A stretch of DNA of 64,000 nucleotides, from positions 62,001 to 126,000 of the forward strand of contig NZ_PDOB01000007.1 in assembly GCF_002760665.1 (NCBI RefSeq). The letters run 5' to 3'. This document shows, in pieces, positions 19,330-28,769 of this stretch; position 1 is the stretch's first letter, and each line of letters starts with the position of its first letter. Below the pieces are notes generated by a model. The model had not been told where the DNA came from. It did no database searches and saw only the letters and a list, made by a program, of their open reading frames with translations. Made by a program: the position numbers and the translations under genes. This stretch comes from Massilia psychrophila (lineage in GTDB: Bacteria; Pseudomonadota; Gammaproteobacteria; Burkholderiales; Burkholderiaceae_D).

Positions 19330-19563
19330 GTGAGTATTGAAGAACATGTTGAAAACCGCGTTGAAGATCGATTCGTCGATATCGAAATCAAGCTGGCCCA
19401 CCAGGAAGACACGGTCGAGCAGCTGAACCAGGTGGTGTACGCGCAAAGCCGCCGGATCGACCAGCTCGCAGCGATGGTCGGCCAACTTGCCGAACACATC
19501 CGCAACAACGCCCAGTCCGGTCCGAACCTGGGCGCGGGCGGCGAAAAACCACCTCATTATTGA
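19330..19563 (+). CDS. slyX: SlyX family protein
   Basis: A short coiled-coil protein of 77 residues with the SlyX heptad pattern (DIEIKLAHQEDTVEQLNQ, then VVYAQSRRIDQL) and the family C-terminus PPHY. I prefer GTG 19330, preceded by AGGGG; an ATG at 19303 would add nine residues. The biochemical function of SlyX is not established. Its stop is immediately followed by the truncated glyoxalase-family relic. Confidence 0.85.
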   Translation: MSIEEHVENRVEDRFVDIEIKLAHQEDTVEQLNQVVYAQSRRIDQLAAMVGQLAEHIRNNAQSGPNLGAGGEKPPHY

Positions 19564-19942
19564 GCGGGCTCTGGCGGCGAAAGGCTGGTTGACGATGGCA
19601 ATGCGCGACAGCGAAGAAAGCGCCATCGTTCACCTGGTCGGCGACGACGGCGCGCATGCCGGCAGTACCATCGGCGCTCTCGACCACATCGCGTTTGGCG
19701 CCAGCGGCATTGGCGAACTGCACGCGCGCCTGGAGCACTCCGGGATTGCGTTCCGTGAGCGCACGGTAGCGGACACCGGGGTGCACCAGGTGTTTGTAAA
19801 AGATCCCGATGGCGTGACGATCGAACTCAATTATGCCAATGCTGCCGACGTCGGCGTCTGCAATTTTTCACTGACCGACAAAGAGTCGGTCGAAGGCGTG
19901 TTTAGCGCCGCGCGCCCCTGCCTGCGCCGGGCAGGGCGCTGA
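19562..19942 (+). pseudogene. N-terminally truncated VOC/glyoxalase-family relic
   Basis: The frame contains the C-terminal half of a vicinal-oxygen-chelate protein: GALDHIAFGASG, GIAFRERTV and HQVFVKDPDGVTIELNY. The usual N-terminal beta-alpha-beta unit with the first metal ligand (normally about 45 residues around a LDHY motif) is missing, because the frame runs straight out of the slyX stop. The only local start, ATG 19595, would give half a fold. After NYA the tail is unrelated to the family. Probably a deletion product; a genuine short protein is less likely. Confidence 0.6.
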
Positions 19943-20169
19943 TCTTGCAGACGGTTCACCCGCTGGCCGCATCGACCGACGCGCCGCCGTGGTATTTCCG
20001 CACCTTGGAGAGCTGGGTGCGCTTGTACGCGAGCAGCGGACTGCGCATCGAGGACCTTGTACGGCGTCGATCGCGCCGTGACGACCGCAGTCGACCCTGA
20101 TATGATCGTGCGCTCAACTGTTGCCGCTTACCCAGCGCCAGCTTTTCCCAAGCACCCGTGAAAGATGCC

Positions 20170-22317
20170 ATGACTCGTCCACACCTGCTGATCGTTGCCG
20201 CCAGCCTCGCCCTGATCCAACCGTCGTTCGCCGCACCCGTTGCGCCTGCCGCTGCTTCAGCTGCCGCGCTGGAGGCGTCGAACCCGTTCGCCAAAGTCAG
20301 TACACTGCCGTTCCGCTATCCCGCCTTCGACAAGATCAAAGACGCGCATTTCCTGCCGGCCTACGCCGCCGGCATGCGCGCGCAGCTGCGCGAGATCGAC
20401 GGCATCGCCAACAACCCGAAGCCGGCCAGTTTTGAGAACACGGTGGTGGCGATGGAGCGCTCCGGCCAGCTGCTCACGCGGGTGTCGGCCACGTTTTCGA
20501 ATTTGCAGGGCGCCAACACCAACGACACGTTAGATGCGATCGACCGCGAAATGTCGCCCAAGCTGGCGGCGCACAACGACACCATCTTTCTCAATCCGAA
20601 GCTGTACGCGCGCGTCAAATCGCTCTACAACAAGCGCGCCAGCCTGGGCCTCGACGCCGAGTCGGCCTATCTGCTGTTTCGCTACAACGAGGACTTCGTG
20701 CGCGCCGGCGCCAAGCTGTCGGCGCCCGACAAGGAAAAGTTAAAAGCATTCAACGGCGAAATCGCCACCTTGCAAACCACCTTTACCCAGAACGTGCTGA
20801 AGGAAATCAACGCGTCGGCACTGGTGGTCGATACGCGCACGGAGCTGGCCGGCATGTCGGAGGCGGCCATCGAGGCGGCGGCGGCCGAAGCGAAAAAGCG
20901 CGGCAAGGACGGCAAGTTTGTCGTCGCGCTCGGCAACACCACCGGCCAGGCGCCGCTGGCCGTATTGACCAACCGCGCCGTGCGCCAGCGCCTGATGGCG
21001 GCGTCACTGGCGCGCGGCAGCCATGGCGGCGAGTTCGACAACCGCACAGTCGTGCCCCGCCTGGCCAAGCTGCGCGCTGAACGCGCCGCGCTGCTCGGCT
21101 ATCCGACGTATGCGGCCTACTCGCTGGAAAACCAGACCGCGAAAGACCCGGCCGCCGCCAACAAGCTGCTGGCCGAACTGGCCAAGCCGGCCGTGGCCAA
21201 CGCGCGCAAGGAAGCGGCCGAAATCCAGAAGCTGATCGACGCTGACAAAGGCGGCTTCCAGGTGACGGCGGCCGACTGGGATTTTTACTCCGGCAAGGTG
21301 CGCGCCAAGCAGTTCAATTTCGACGAGAGCCAGTTGAAGCCATATTTTGAGCTGGACAACGTGCTGACCAACGGCGTGTTCTTTGCCGCCGGCAAGCTGT
21401 ACGGCCTGACGTTCAAAGAGCGCAAGGATTTGCCGGTGTACAACCCGGACGTGCGCACCTTCGACGTGTTCGACGCCAACGGCAAGCAGTTGGCCATTTT
21501 TATTGCCGACATGTACGCGCGCAGCAACAAGAACGGCGGCGCGTGGATGAACGAATACGTCTCGCAGTCCGCACTGATGGGCACGCGCTCGGTGGTCGCC
21601 AACCACCTGAATATCCCGAAGCCGCCGGCGGGCGAACCGACCCTGCTTACCTACGATGAAGTCAAAACCACGTTCCACGAATTCGGCCACGCGTTGCATG
21701 GCATGTTTTCGAACGTGAAGTACCCGCGCTTCTCCGGCACCAACGTGCCACGCGACTTCGTCGAGTATCCATCGCAAGTAAACGAGATGTGGGCGGTGTG
21801 GCCAGAAGTGCTGGCCAATTACGCCAAACATTACAAGACCGGCGCGCCGATGCCGAAGGAATTGCTCGACAAGGTACTGGCGGCGAAGAAATTCAACCAG
21901 GGTTACATGACCACCGAATATCTCGCCGCGTCGCTGCTCGACCAGCGCTGGCACCAGCTGACGCCGGCCCAGGTGCCAACCGACGTGCTCGCTTTTGAAG
22001 CGAATGCCCTGAAGGAGGCCGGCGTCGACTTCGCCCCGGTGCCGCCGCGCTATCGCACGACGTATTTTTCGCACAGTTTTTCGGGCGGCTATTCGGCCGG
22101 ATATTACGCCTACCTGTGGGCCGAGAAACTCGACGCCGACACGGTCGAATGGTTCAAGGAAAACGGCGGCCTGCAGCGCAAGAACGGCGATTATTTCCGC
22201 AAGACGATGCTCTCGCGTGGCGGTACGGTCGATGCGATGGACATGTTCCACAACTTCCGCGGGCGCGATGCGAAGATCGCGCCGCTGCTCGAGCGCCGCG
22301 GCTTGACGGCCAACTAA
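20170..22317 (+). CDS. Secreted M3 family metallopeptidase (peptidyl-dipeptidase Dcp/oligopeptidase type), copy 1
   Basis: A 715-residue zinc peptidase with an N-terminal signal peptide (hydrophobic LLIVAASLALI, cleavage near SFAAP), suggesting a periplasmic location. The HEXXH zinc motif appears as FHEFGHALHGMFS in the C-terminal catalytic domain. The third ligand glutamate lies downstream in the FVEYPSQVNEMW region, and a conserved substrate loop GYSAGYYAYLW follows. These are Dcp-type features, removing C-terminal dipeptides from oligopeptides. GTG 20158 is an alternative start. A close paralogue follows after 44 bases. Confidence 0.94.
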   Translation: MTRPHLLIVAASLALIQPSFAAPVAPAAASAAALEASNPFAKVSTLPFRYPAFDKIKDAHFLPAYAAGMRAQLREIDGIANNPKPASFENTVVAMERSGQLLTRVSATFSNLQGANTNDTLDAIDREMSPKLAAHNDTIFLNPKLYARVKSLYNKRASLGLDAESAYLLFRYNEDFVRAGAKLSAPDKEKLKAFNGEIATLQTTFTQNVLKEINASALVVDTRTELAGMSEAAIEAAAAEAKKRGKDGKFVVALGNTTGQAPLAVLTNRAVRQRLMAASLARGSHGGEFDNRTVVPRLAKLRAERAALLGYPTYAAYSLENQTAKDPAAANKLLAELAKPAVANARKEAAEIQKLIDADKGGFQVTAADWDFYSGKVRAKQFNFDESQLKPYFELDNVLTNGVFFAAGKLYGLTFKERKDLPVYNPDVRTFDVFDANGKQLAIFIADMYARSNKNGGAWMNEYVSQSALMGTRSVVANHLNIPKPPAGEPTLLTYDEVKTTFHEFGHALHGMFSNVKYPRFSGTNVPRDFVEYPSQVNEMWAVWPEVLANYAKHYKTGAPMPKELLDKVLAAKKFNQGYMTTEYLAASLLDQRWHQLTPAQVPTDVLAFEANALKEAGVDFAPVPPRYRTTYFSHSFSGGYSAGYYAYLWAEKLDADTVEWFKENGGLQRKNGDYFRKTMLSRGGTVDAMDMFHNFRGRDAKIAPLLERRGLTAN

Positions 22318-22361
22318 GCGCCACAAATTATCGGTATTCCAACAATTAAAATTATAAAACC

Positions 22362-24497
22362 ATGATCCGCCCACAAATCTTGCTGATCGTCTCAGCACTC
22401 GCAATGCCGCTCGCCTTTGCTGCCCCCATTGCTGCCCCCGTTGCCGGGTTCGACGCTGCCAATCCGTTTGCCAAATCGAGCGCATTGCCATTCCAGTACC
22501 CCGCCTTCGACAAGATCAACAACGAAGATTTTGCGCCCGCCTACTTTGAGGGCATGCGTGCGCAAGCGGCGGAAATCAACACGATCGCCAACAACCCGAA
22601 ACCGGCCACGTTCGACAACACGATCGTGGCAATGGAACGCTCGGGCCGGCTGCTGGCGCGTGTTTCCAGTGTGTTCGGCAACTTGTCCGGCGCCAATACC
22701 AACGAGACGCTGCAGGCGCTCGACCGCGACCTGGCGCCGAAACTGGCCGCCCACAGCGACGCCATCCGCCTGAACCCGAAACTGTTCGCGCGCATCAAGA
22801 TGCTGCACGACAAGCGCGCCAAGCTGGGCCTGGACGCCGAATCGGCTTACCTGCTGGAACGCTACAACACCGATTTCGTGCGCGCCGGCGCGCGCCTGTC
22901 GGCGTTTGATAAGGACAAGCTGAAAGCGTATAACGCCGAACTGGCGAGCCTGCAGACCACCTTCAGCCAAAACGTGCTGAAGGAATCGAACGCCTCGGCG
23001 CTGGTGGTCGACACGCGCGTGGAACTGGCCGGCATGTCCGACAAGGCGATCGACGCCGCCGCCTCTGAGGCGAACAAGCGCGGCTTGGCCGGCAAGTTCG
23101 TGGTGCCGGTCGTCAACACCAGCGGCCAGGCATCGCTTGCCGTGCTGACGGACCGCAGCACCCGCTTGCGCCTGCTCGAAGCATCGCTCGGCCGCGGCAG
23201 CCGGGGCGGCGATTTCGACAACCGCGCCATCATCGTCAAGCTGGCCCTGCTACGTGCCCAGCGCGCCGCCCTGCTTGGCTACCCGAGCCATGCCGCCTAC
23301 ATGCTGGAAGACCAGACCGCGCGCGACACCGGCGCCGTCAACAAGCTGCTGGGCGAATTCGCCAAGCCAGCGGTCGCCAACGCGCGCAAGGAAGCGGCCG
23401 AGATCCAGACCATGATCGATGCCGACAAGGGCGGCTTCCAGGTCGGCGCCCACGACTGGTCGTTTTACAGCGACAAGGTGCGCGCGGCGCGCTTCGCTTT
23501 CGACGAAGCGCAGCTGCGCCCTTATTTCGAGCTCAACAGCGTGCTGACCAACGGCGTGTTTTTCGCCGCCGGCAAGCTGTACGGCCTGTCGTTCAAGGAA
23601 CGCCGCGATCTGCCTGTGTACGATCCCGACGTGCGCACCTTCGACGTGTTCGACGCCAACGGCAAACAACTGGCGATCTTCATCGCCGACTTTTATGCGC
23701 GCGGCAACAAGCGCGGTGGCGCATGGATGAACGCCTATGTCGGCCAGTCGCGCCTGATGGGCACGCAGCCGGTGATCGGCAACCACCTGAACATTCCCAA
23801 GCCGGGCGCGGGCGAGCCGACGTTGCTGACGTACGATGAGCTGCGCACGCTGTTCCACGAATTTGGCCACGCGCTGCACGGCATGTTCTCCGACGTGAAA
23901 TATCCGCGCTTCTCCGGCACCCGGGTGCCGCGCGATTTTGTCGAGTTCCCATCGCAGGTGAACGAAATGTGGGCGGTGTGGCCTGAAGTGCTGAACAACT
24001 ACGCTAGGCATTACCAGACCGGCGCGCCAATGCCACAGGAGCTGCTCGACAAGGTGCTGGCCGCCAAAAAATTCAACGAAGGCTACCGCACCACCGAGTA
24101 CCTGGCCGCGTCGATTCTCGACCAGCGCTGGCACCAGGTCGGCGTCAGCCAGGTGCCGACCGATGTGCTCGCGTTCGAAGCGGCCGCGCTGAAGGAGGCC
24201 GGCGTCGATTTCGCGCCGGTGCCGACGCGCTACCGCAGCACCTATTTTTCGCACGTGTTTTCGGGCGGCTACTCGGCCGGCTACTATGGCTACCTGTGGG
24301 CCGAGAAGCTCGACGCCGATACGGTCGAGTGGTTCAAGGAAAACGGCGGTCTCACGCGCAAGAACGGCGACCGCTTCCGTAAAATGCTGCTCTCGCGCGG
24401 CGGCACGATGGATGCGATGGACATGTTCCGCGCGTTCCGCGGGCGCGACGCCAAGATCGAGCCGCTGCTGGAAAAGCGCGGGTTGACGGCGCAGTAG
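22362..24497 (+). CDS. Secreted M3 family metallopeptidase, copy 2 (tandem paralogue)
   Basis: A 711-residue paralogue of the gene just upstream, collinear along its whole length (same KSSALPFQYPAFDKI-type opening after the signal peptide, same FHEFGHALHGMFS zinc motif and same GYSAGYYGYLW loop). It has its own signal peptide ending near FAAP. The 44-base gap suggests a bicistronic unit. Differences are spread throughout rather than clustered, so the duplication is old and both copies look functional. It is followed by the 38-bp repeat array. Confidence 0.94.
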   Translation: MIRPQILLIVSALAMPLAFAAPIAAPVAGFDAANPFAKSSALPFQYPAFDKINNEDFAPAYFEGMRAQAAEINTIANNPKPATFDNTIVAMERSGRLLARVSSVFGNLSGANTNETLQALDRDLAPKLAAHSDAIRLNPKLFARIKMLHDKRAKLGLDAESAYLLERYNTDFVRAGARLSAFDKDKLKAYNAELASLQTTFSQNVLKESNASALVVDTRVELAGMSDKAIDAAASEANKRGLAGKFVVPVVNTSGQASLAVLTDRSTRLRLLEASLGRGSRGGDFDNRAIIVKLALLRAQRAALLGYPSHAAYMLEDQTARDTGAVNKLLGEFAKPAVANARKEAAEIQTMIDADKGGFQVGAHDWSFYSDKVRAARFAFDEAQLRPYFELNSVLTNGVFFAAGKLYGLSFKERRDLPVYDPDVRTFDVFDANGKQLAIFIADFYARGNKRGGAWMNAYVGQSRLMGTQPVIGNHLNIPKPGAGEPTLLTYDELRTLFHEFGHALHGMFSDVKYPRFSGTRVPRDFVEFPSQVNEMWAVWPEVLNNYARHYQTGAPMPQELLDKVLAAKKFNEGYRTTEYLAASILDQRWHQVGVSQVPTDVLAFEAAALKEAGVDFAPVPTRYRSTYFSHVFSGGYSAGYYGYLWAEKLDADTVEWFKENGGLTRKNGDRFRKMLLSRGGTMDAMDMFRAFRGRDAKIEPLLEKRGLTAQ

Positions 24498-24514
24498 GGG
24501 CTGGTCTACAAAAT

Positions 24515-25186
24515 GGGATCCCCGCGTGCGCGAGGATGACGGCTCAAAAACCGTCGTCCTCGCATGCGCGGGGAATGGCGGCTCAAAAACCGTCGTCCTC
24601 GCATGCGCGAAAATGACGGCTCAAAAACCGTCGTCCTCGCATGCGCGAGAATGACGGCTCAAAAACCGTCGTTCTCGCGTGCGCCAGGATGACGGCTCAA
24701 AAACCGTCGCCCTCGCGTGCGCGAGAATGACGGCTCAAAAACCGTCGCCCTCGCGTGCGCGAGAATGACGGCTCAAAAACCGTCGTCCTCGCGTGCGCCA
24801 GGATGACGGCTCAAAAACCGTCGTCCCGGCGTGCGCCAAGATGACGGCTCAAAAACCGTCGTCCCGGCGTGCGCGAGGATGACGGCTCAAAAACCGTCGT
24901 CCTCGCATGCGCGGGAATGACGGCTCAAAAACCGTCGTCCTCGCATGCGCTAAGATGACGGCTCAAAAACCGTCGTCCTCGCATGCGCGAGAATGACGGC
25001 TCAAAAACCGTCGTCCTCGCATGCGCGAGAATGACGGCTCAAAAACCGTCGTCCTCGCATGCGCGATAATGACGGCTCAAAAACCGTCGTCTTCGCATGT
25101 GCGAGAATGACGGCTCAAAAACCGTCGCCTCCGCATGCGCGAGGATGACGGCTCAAAAATCGTCGTCCTCGCGCATGCGGGGACCC
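24515..25186. repeat. 17-copy 38-bp palindromic tandem repeat array
   Basis: A unit of 38 bases, GATGACGGCTCAAAAACCGT followed by CGTCCTCGCATGCGCGAG, repeats 17 times between 24541 and 25155, with scattered substitutions and one 39-base copy. Each unit can form two hairpins: GACGG/CCGTC around CTCAAAAA, and TCCTCGC/GCGAGGA around ATGC. The array ends are inverted copies (GGGATCCCCGC at 24515 and GCGGGGACCC ending at 25186). There are no unique spacers, so it is not CRISPR. Open frames over it are artefacts. The remaining bases up to 25301 hold only the leader of the next gene. Confidence 0.92.
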
Positions 25187-25301
25187 AAGTTCAGCATGCG
25201 TTTTCCACCGCACGCTACGTTTCCACCGGTGCGCTTGTACATCCAGACTGCACCGTATGGGTATATACTTTCCCACAACAACCACAGGAATCCCTGCTGC
25301 A

Positions 25302-25514
25302 ATGAGTGACCAGGATTTACACGGCATCACCCTAGAATCCATCCTGACCCGGCTGGTTGATCACTACGGCTGGGACCAGCTGGCCAAGCGAATCGACATC
25401 AACTGTTTCACCAGCGACCCGAGCATCAAATCGAGCCTGAAGTTCCTGCGCAAGACGCCATGGGCGCGCATTAAGGTGGAAGCGTTGTATTTGCAGACCC
25501 AGTTCACCCAATAA
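25302..25514 (+). CDS. VF530 (DUF2132) family DNA-binding-like protein
   Basis: This 70-residue protein matches the VF530 family almost from end to end: [39 protein letters not shown] and TPWARIKVE. Family members form a small helical fold and are suspected to bind nucleic acid; no function is proven. AGGA lies 13 bases before the ATG. It is followed 13 bases later by the DUF4404 gene, so the two are probably cotranscribed. Confidence 0.92.
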   Translation: MSDQDLHGITLESILTRLVDHYGWDQLAKRIDINCFTSDPSIKSSLKFLRKTPWARIKVEALYLQTQFTQ

Positions 25515-25527
25515 AGCGAGAACTAGC

Positions 25528-25872
25528 ATGTTGAACGAGAACGCATCGAACCTGAAGCAGCATTTGAAGACCTTGCATGCCGACTTGGCCAGCACGGGCG
25601 AGGTAGACGGCGAGTTGACGGACCTGTTGCGCCAGCTCGACAGCGACATCAAGACCTTGCTCGAGCGCCGTCAGCAGGATGATGCCGGCCAAGCCGGCAC
25701 AGTTGGCACAGTCAGCACCGCCAGTACCGAGGGCGGCGAGGGCGCCGAAAGCACCACCTACGGCCTGGCCGAACGCTCGCAGGAAATCACCGCCAAGTTT
25801 GCCGCCAGACACCCGCGCCTGGAACCGGCCCTGCGCGAACTGGGCACGATGCTCGCCAACATGGGCATATAG
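25528..25872 (+). CDS. DUF4404 family protein
   Basis: A 114-residue acidic, helical protein with the DUF4404 layout: an N-terminal coiled segment (LKQHLKTLHADLAS, LLRQLDSDIKTLLERR), a low-complexity T/G/S linker (residues about 52-75), and a C-terminal motif FAARHPRLEPALRELGTMLANMGI (split over the last 24 residues). The family has no known role. It follows the VF530 gene closely. Confidence 0.88.
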   Translation: MLNENASNLKQHLKTLHADLASTGEVDGELTDLLRQLDSDIKTLLERRQQDDAGQAGTVGTVSTASTEGGEGAESTTYGLAERSQEITAKFAARHPRLEPALRELGTMLANMGI

Positions 25873-25997
25873 CGACTCGGCGTCGCCGTCAGACCTGAAC
25901 AAGTTATTGATATTTAAGCAGTTTTTAGTTCTTCGGGGGCAACGGAAACGACCGGCCGACAAGCTGGCGGCAGCGTTTTCCGGTACAATGCTGCCCA

Positions 25998-28283
25998 ATG
26001 AGCTCCCCAATCAACCTGTTTGCGACCGTCCCGAAGCGCTCTAGCCGCGCTGCCGTTGCCCCTTTCCTGCCGATGTCGCGCGCCGAGATGGACGTGCTCG
26101 GCTGGGATGCGTGCGATGTCATCCTCGTCACCGGCGACGCCTATATCGACCATCCGAGCTTTGGCATGGCGCTGGTCGGCCGTCTGCTCGAAGCGCAAGG
26201 TTTTCGGGTCGGCATCATCGCCCAGCCGGACTGGCTGTCGGCCGAGCCGTTCCGCGCCCTCGGCAAGCCAACGCTGTATTTCGGCGTTACCGCTGGCAAC
26301 ATGGATTCGATGGTCAACCGCTATACGGCCGACCGCAAGATCCGCTCCGACGACGCCTACACGCCCAATGGCGAGCCGAACAAGCGGCCCGACCGCACCG
26401 TGACGGTGTACGCCCAGCGCGCGCGCGAAGCGTATCCGGATGTGCCGGTCATCATCGGCTCGATCGAAGCGTCGCTGCGCCGCATCGCCCATTACGATTA
26501 CTGGTCGGACAAGGTGCGCCGCTCGGTGCTGCCGGACTCGAAGGCCGATCTGCTGCTGTTCGGTAACGCCGAACGTGCACTGGTCGACCTGACGAACCGC
26601 TTGGCCGCCGGTGAAAACATCAGGGATATCCGGGATTTGCGCGGCACCGCCTTCATGGCCCCAAGCGGCTGGCTGCCTGCCGACGACTGGACGGTGGCGA
26701 ACTCGACCCGGGTGGATGTGCCCGGCAAGGTCGACGCCCATCCCGATCCGTACGCAATGGCGCAGGAAGACAAATCCGCCTGCGCCACCGACAACAACGC
26801 CGCCGCGCCGGAAGTGGTGAAGCCGATCCGCATCATGTCACGCGAAGAGCGCCTCGCGCTGGCGAAGGAAATACACAACAAGACCGTGGTGCGGCTGCCG
26901 GCCTACGACGTCGTCAAGGACGACCCGGTGATGTACGCCCACACCTCGCGCGTGTTCCACCTCGAATCGAATCCCGGCAATGCGCGCGCGATGGTGCAGG
27001 CCCACGGCGAACGCGACGTCTGGCTGAACCCGCCCCCGCTGCCGCTGGCGATGGACGAGATGGACGGCGTCTACGACATGAATTATGCCCGCGCCCCGCA
27101 CCCGAGCTACGGCAAGGCAAAAATTCCCGCGTGGGACATGATCCGCTTCTCGGTCAACATCATGCGCGGCTGCTTCGGCGGCTGCACCTTTTGTTCGATT
27201 ACCGAGCACGAGGGACGCATCATCCAGAGCCGCAGCGAACCGTCGATCCTGCGCGAAATCGAGCACATCCGTGACAAGACGAAAGGTTTTACCGGCACCA
27301 TTTCTGACCTGGGCGGGCCGACTGCCAATATGTACCGGCTGGCGTGCAAGGAAAAAGCCATCGAGGAATCGTGCCGCCGCCTGTCGTGCGTGTACCCGAC
27401 CATCTGCATCAACCTCGGCACCGACCACAGCAAGCTCATTTCGCTGTACCGCAAGGCGCGCGCAATCCCCGGTATCAAGAAGGTGCTGATCAGCTCGGGC
27501 CTGCGTTACGACCTGGCGGTGCGTTCGCCCGAGTATGTCAAGGAACTGGTGACCCACCACGTCGGCGGCCTGCTCAAAATCGCGCCTGAACACACCGAAG
27601 AAGGCACCTTGTCGAAGATGATGAAGCCGGGCATCGGTGCCTACGACGAGTTCAAGGCGATGTTCGACAAGTACTCGCTGGAAGCGGGCAAGAAGCAATA
27701 CCTGATCCCGTATTTCATTGCCGCCCACCCTGGCACCACCGACACCGACATGCTGAACCTGGCACTGTGGCTGAAAAAGAACAATTTCAAGCTCGATCAG
27801 GTGCAGACTTTCATGCCGACGCCGATGGCGATGGCGACCACCATGTACCACTCGCGCAAGAATCCGCTCAAAAAAGTGACCGCCGATTCCGAGATCGTCG
27901 AGACCGCAAAGAGCGGCAAAATAAGGCGCGCCCACAAGGCCTTCCTGCGCTACCAGGATCCGGCCAACTGGCCGATCCTGCGCGAGACGCTGGTCAACAT
28001 GGGCCGCGGCGACCTGATCGGCAATGGCGACAAGCACCTGGTGCCGAGCTGGCAGGCGTCGGAAGACGGCGGCCTGGCGGCGGGCGAGCGCAAGCGCCAG
28101 ACCGCGGGCGCCGGCACGCTCGACAAGTTCGTCGCGGCGCCGAAGCGGGCCACTGCGCGATCGACCGCGCCGACGCCGTTCATCGCACCCGAGTCGACGG
28201 TGCGGCCGTCGATTTTGTCGACCATCAGGAGCAAGCCGAAGGCGGCGGCGCCGGTGGCGAAGGCGCGCGGCGGACGCAAGTAA
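25998..28283 (+). CDS. ygiQ: YgiQ family radical SAM protein
   Basis: A 761-residue member of the YgiQ group. It has an N-terminal B12-binding-like region ([27 protein letters not shown]) and then a radical SAM core with the CxxxCxxC cluster motif in [11 protein letters not shown] (Cys392, 396, 399 from the ATG). The C-terminal domain follows, with a basic low-complexity tail. The [4Fe-4S] cluster and SAM are expected to generate a radical, but the substrate of YgiQ is not established. The nearest upstream gene is DUF4404, 125 bases away. Confidence 0.94.
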   Translation: MSSPINLFATVPKRSSRAAVAPFLPMSRAEMDVLGWDACDVILVTGDAYIDHPSFGMALVGRLLEAQGFRVGIIAQPDWLSAEPFRALGKPTLYFGVTAGNMDSMVNRYTADRKIRSDDAYTPNGEPNKRPDRTVTVYAQRAREAYPDVPVIIGSIEASLRRIAHYDYWSDKVRRSVLPDSKADLLLFGNAERALVDLTNRLAAGENIRDIRDLRGTAFMAPSGWLPADDWTVANSTRVDVPGKVDAHPDPYAMAQEDKSACATDNNAAAPEVVKPIRIMSREERLALAKEIHNKTVVRLPAYDVVKDDPVMYAHTSRVFHLESNPGNARAMVQAHGERDVWLNPPPLPLAMDEMDGVYDMNYARAPHPSYGKAKIPAWDMIRFSVNIMRGCFGGCTFCSITEHEGRIIQSRSEPSILREIEHIRDKTKGFTGTISDLGGPTANMYRLACKEKAIEESCRRLSCVYPTICINLGTDHSKLISLYRKARAIPGIKKVLISSGLRYDLAVRSPEYVKELVTHHVGGLLKIAPEHTEEGTLSKMMKPGIGAYDEFKAMFDKYSLEAGKKQYLIPYFIAAHPGTTDTDMLNLALWLKKNNFKLDQVQTFMPTPMAMATTMYHSRKNPLKKVTADSEIVETAKSGKIRRAHKAFLRYQDPANWPILRETLVNMGRGDLIGNGDKHLVPSWQASEDGGLAAGERKRQTAGAGTLDKFVAAPKRATARSTAPTPFIAPESTVRPSILSTIRSKPKAAAPVAKARGGRK

Positions 28284-28769
28284 GCGGCACTGGAATGCCG
28301 AAAGGCGATTCCGACGCGTCAATTTGAGGGAAGCAACTTTCGTACGCAAGAATCGGGCTTTACCGCACAGGTACCGACTTGGTTCCCCGCGCAAGCGCCA
28401 ACCTGTGCCCGCATTGTTGCAATTCGCTGAAAAAGCGTCGCCACCGTCGTTTCCGCCCATTGCCGGGAACGACGCATGATTGAATCTTTCAACGATGTGA
28501 GCTCAGTCTGGCGCGCATCTGGCGACCCAATTTCGCCGTACGGCCATTAACGCCATTTCCCTCAAGACCTCGTCCTGCAACACTTGCTCGACTAAAAAAT
28601 CCCACTGGCACCCCAAAATCCGTGTAATATAGTTCTCCTGTGCAACAGTCTTGGTTGTTCATATACTATTCTGAGACCTTGTCCACCGCTTAGCCAGGCA
28701 CAACGTTGACGGCTGATTTTGCTGAGAAAAAAGTACGGTGCGTGCCGCACTATCGACGAGGGACGGGCA
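28284..28769. other. Gene-free intergenic region upstream of the diguanylate cyclase
   Basis: About 490 bases with no supported gene. A short palindrome GGCGACCCAATTTCGCC lies at about 28521-28537. AT-rich promoter-like sequence (TGTAATATAG near 28622 and TTCATATACTATTC near 28658) lies 110-150 bases before the next start. I see no terminator hairpin with a T-run after ygiQ. Confidence 0.4.

Noticed and set aside
19956-20294. 112-codon minus-strand frame before the M3 genes
   Set aside because: The last 30 residues (MRSPLLAYKRTQLSK onwards) look protein-like, but the rest is antisense to the M3 start. At most a short relic; not enough to call.
24515-25186. CRISPR array
   Set aside because: The 38-bp units abut each other with no unique spacers, and each unit is internally palindromic; no cas genes are near.
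25097-25309. Small open frames across the repeat array
   Set aside because: Composed of repeat units and lacking a ribosome-binding site.
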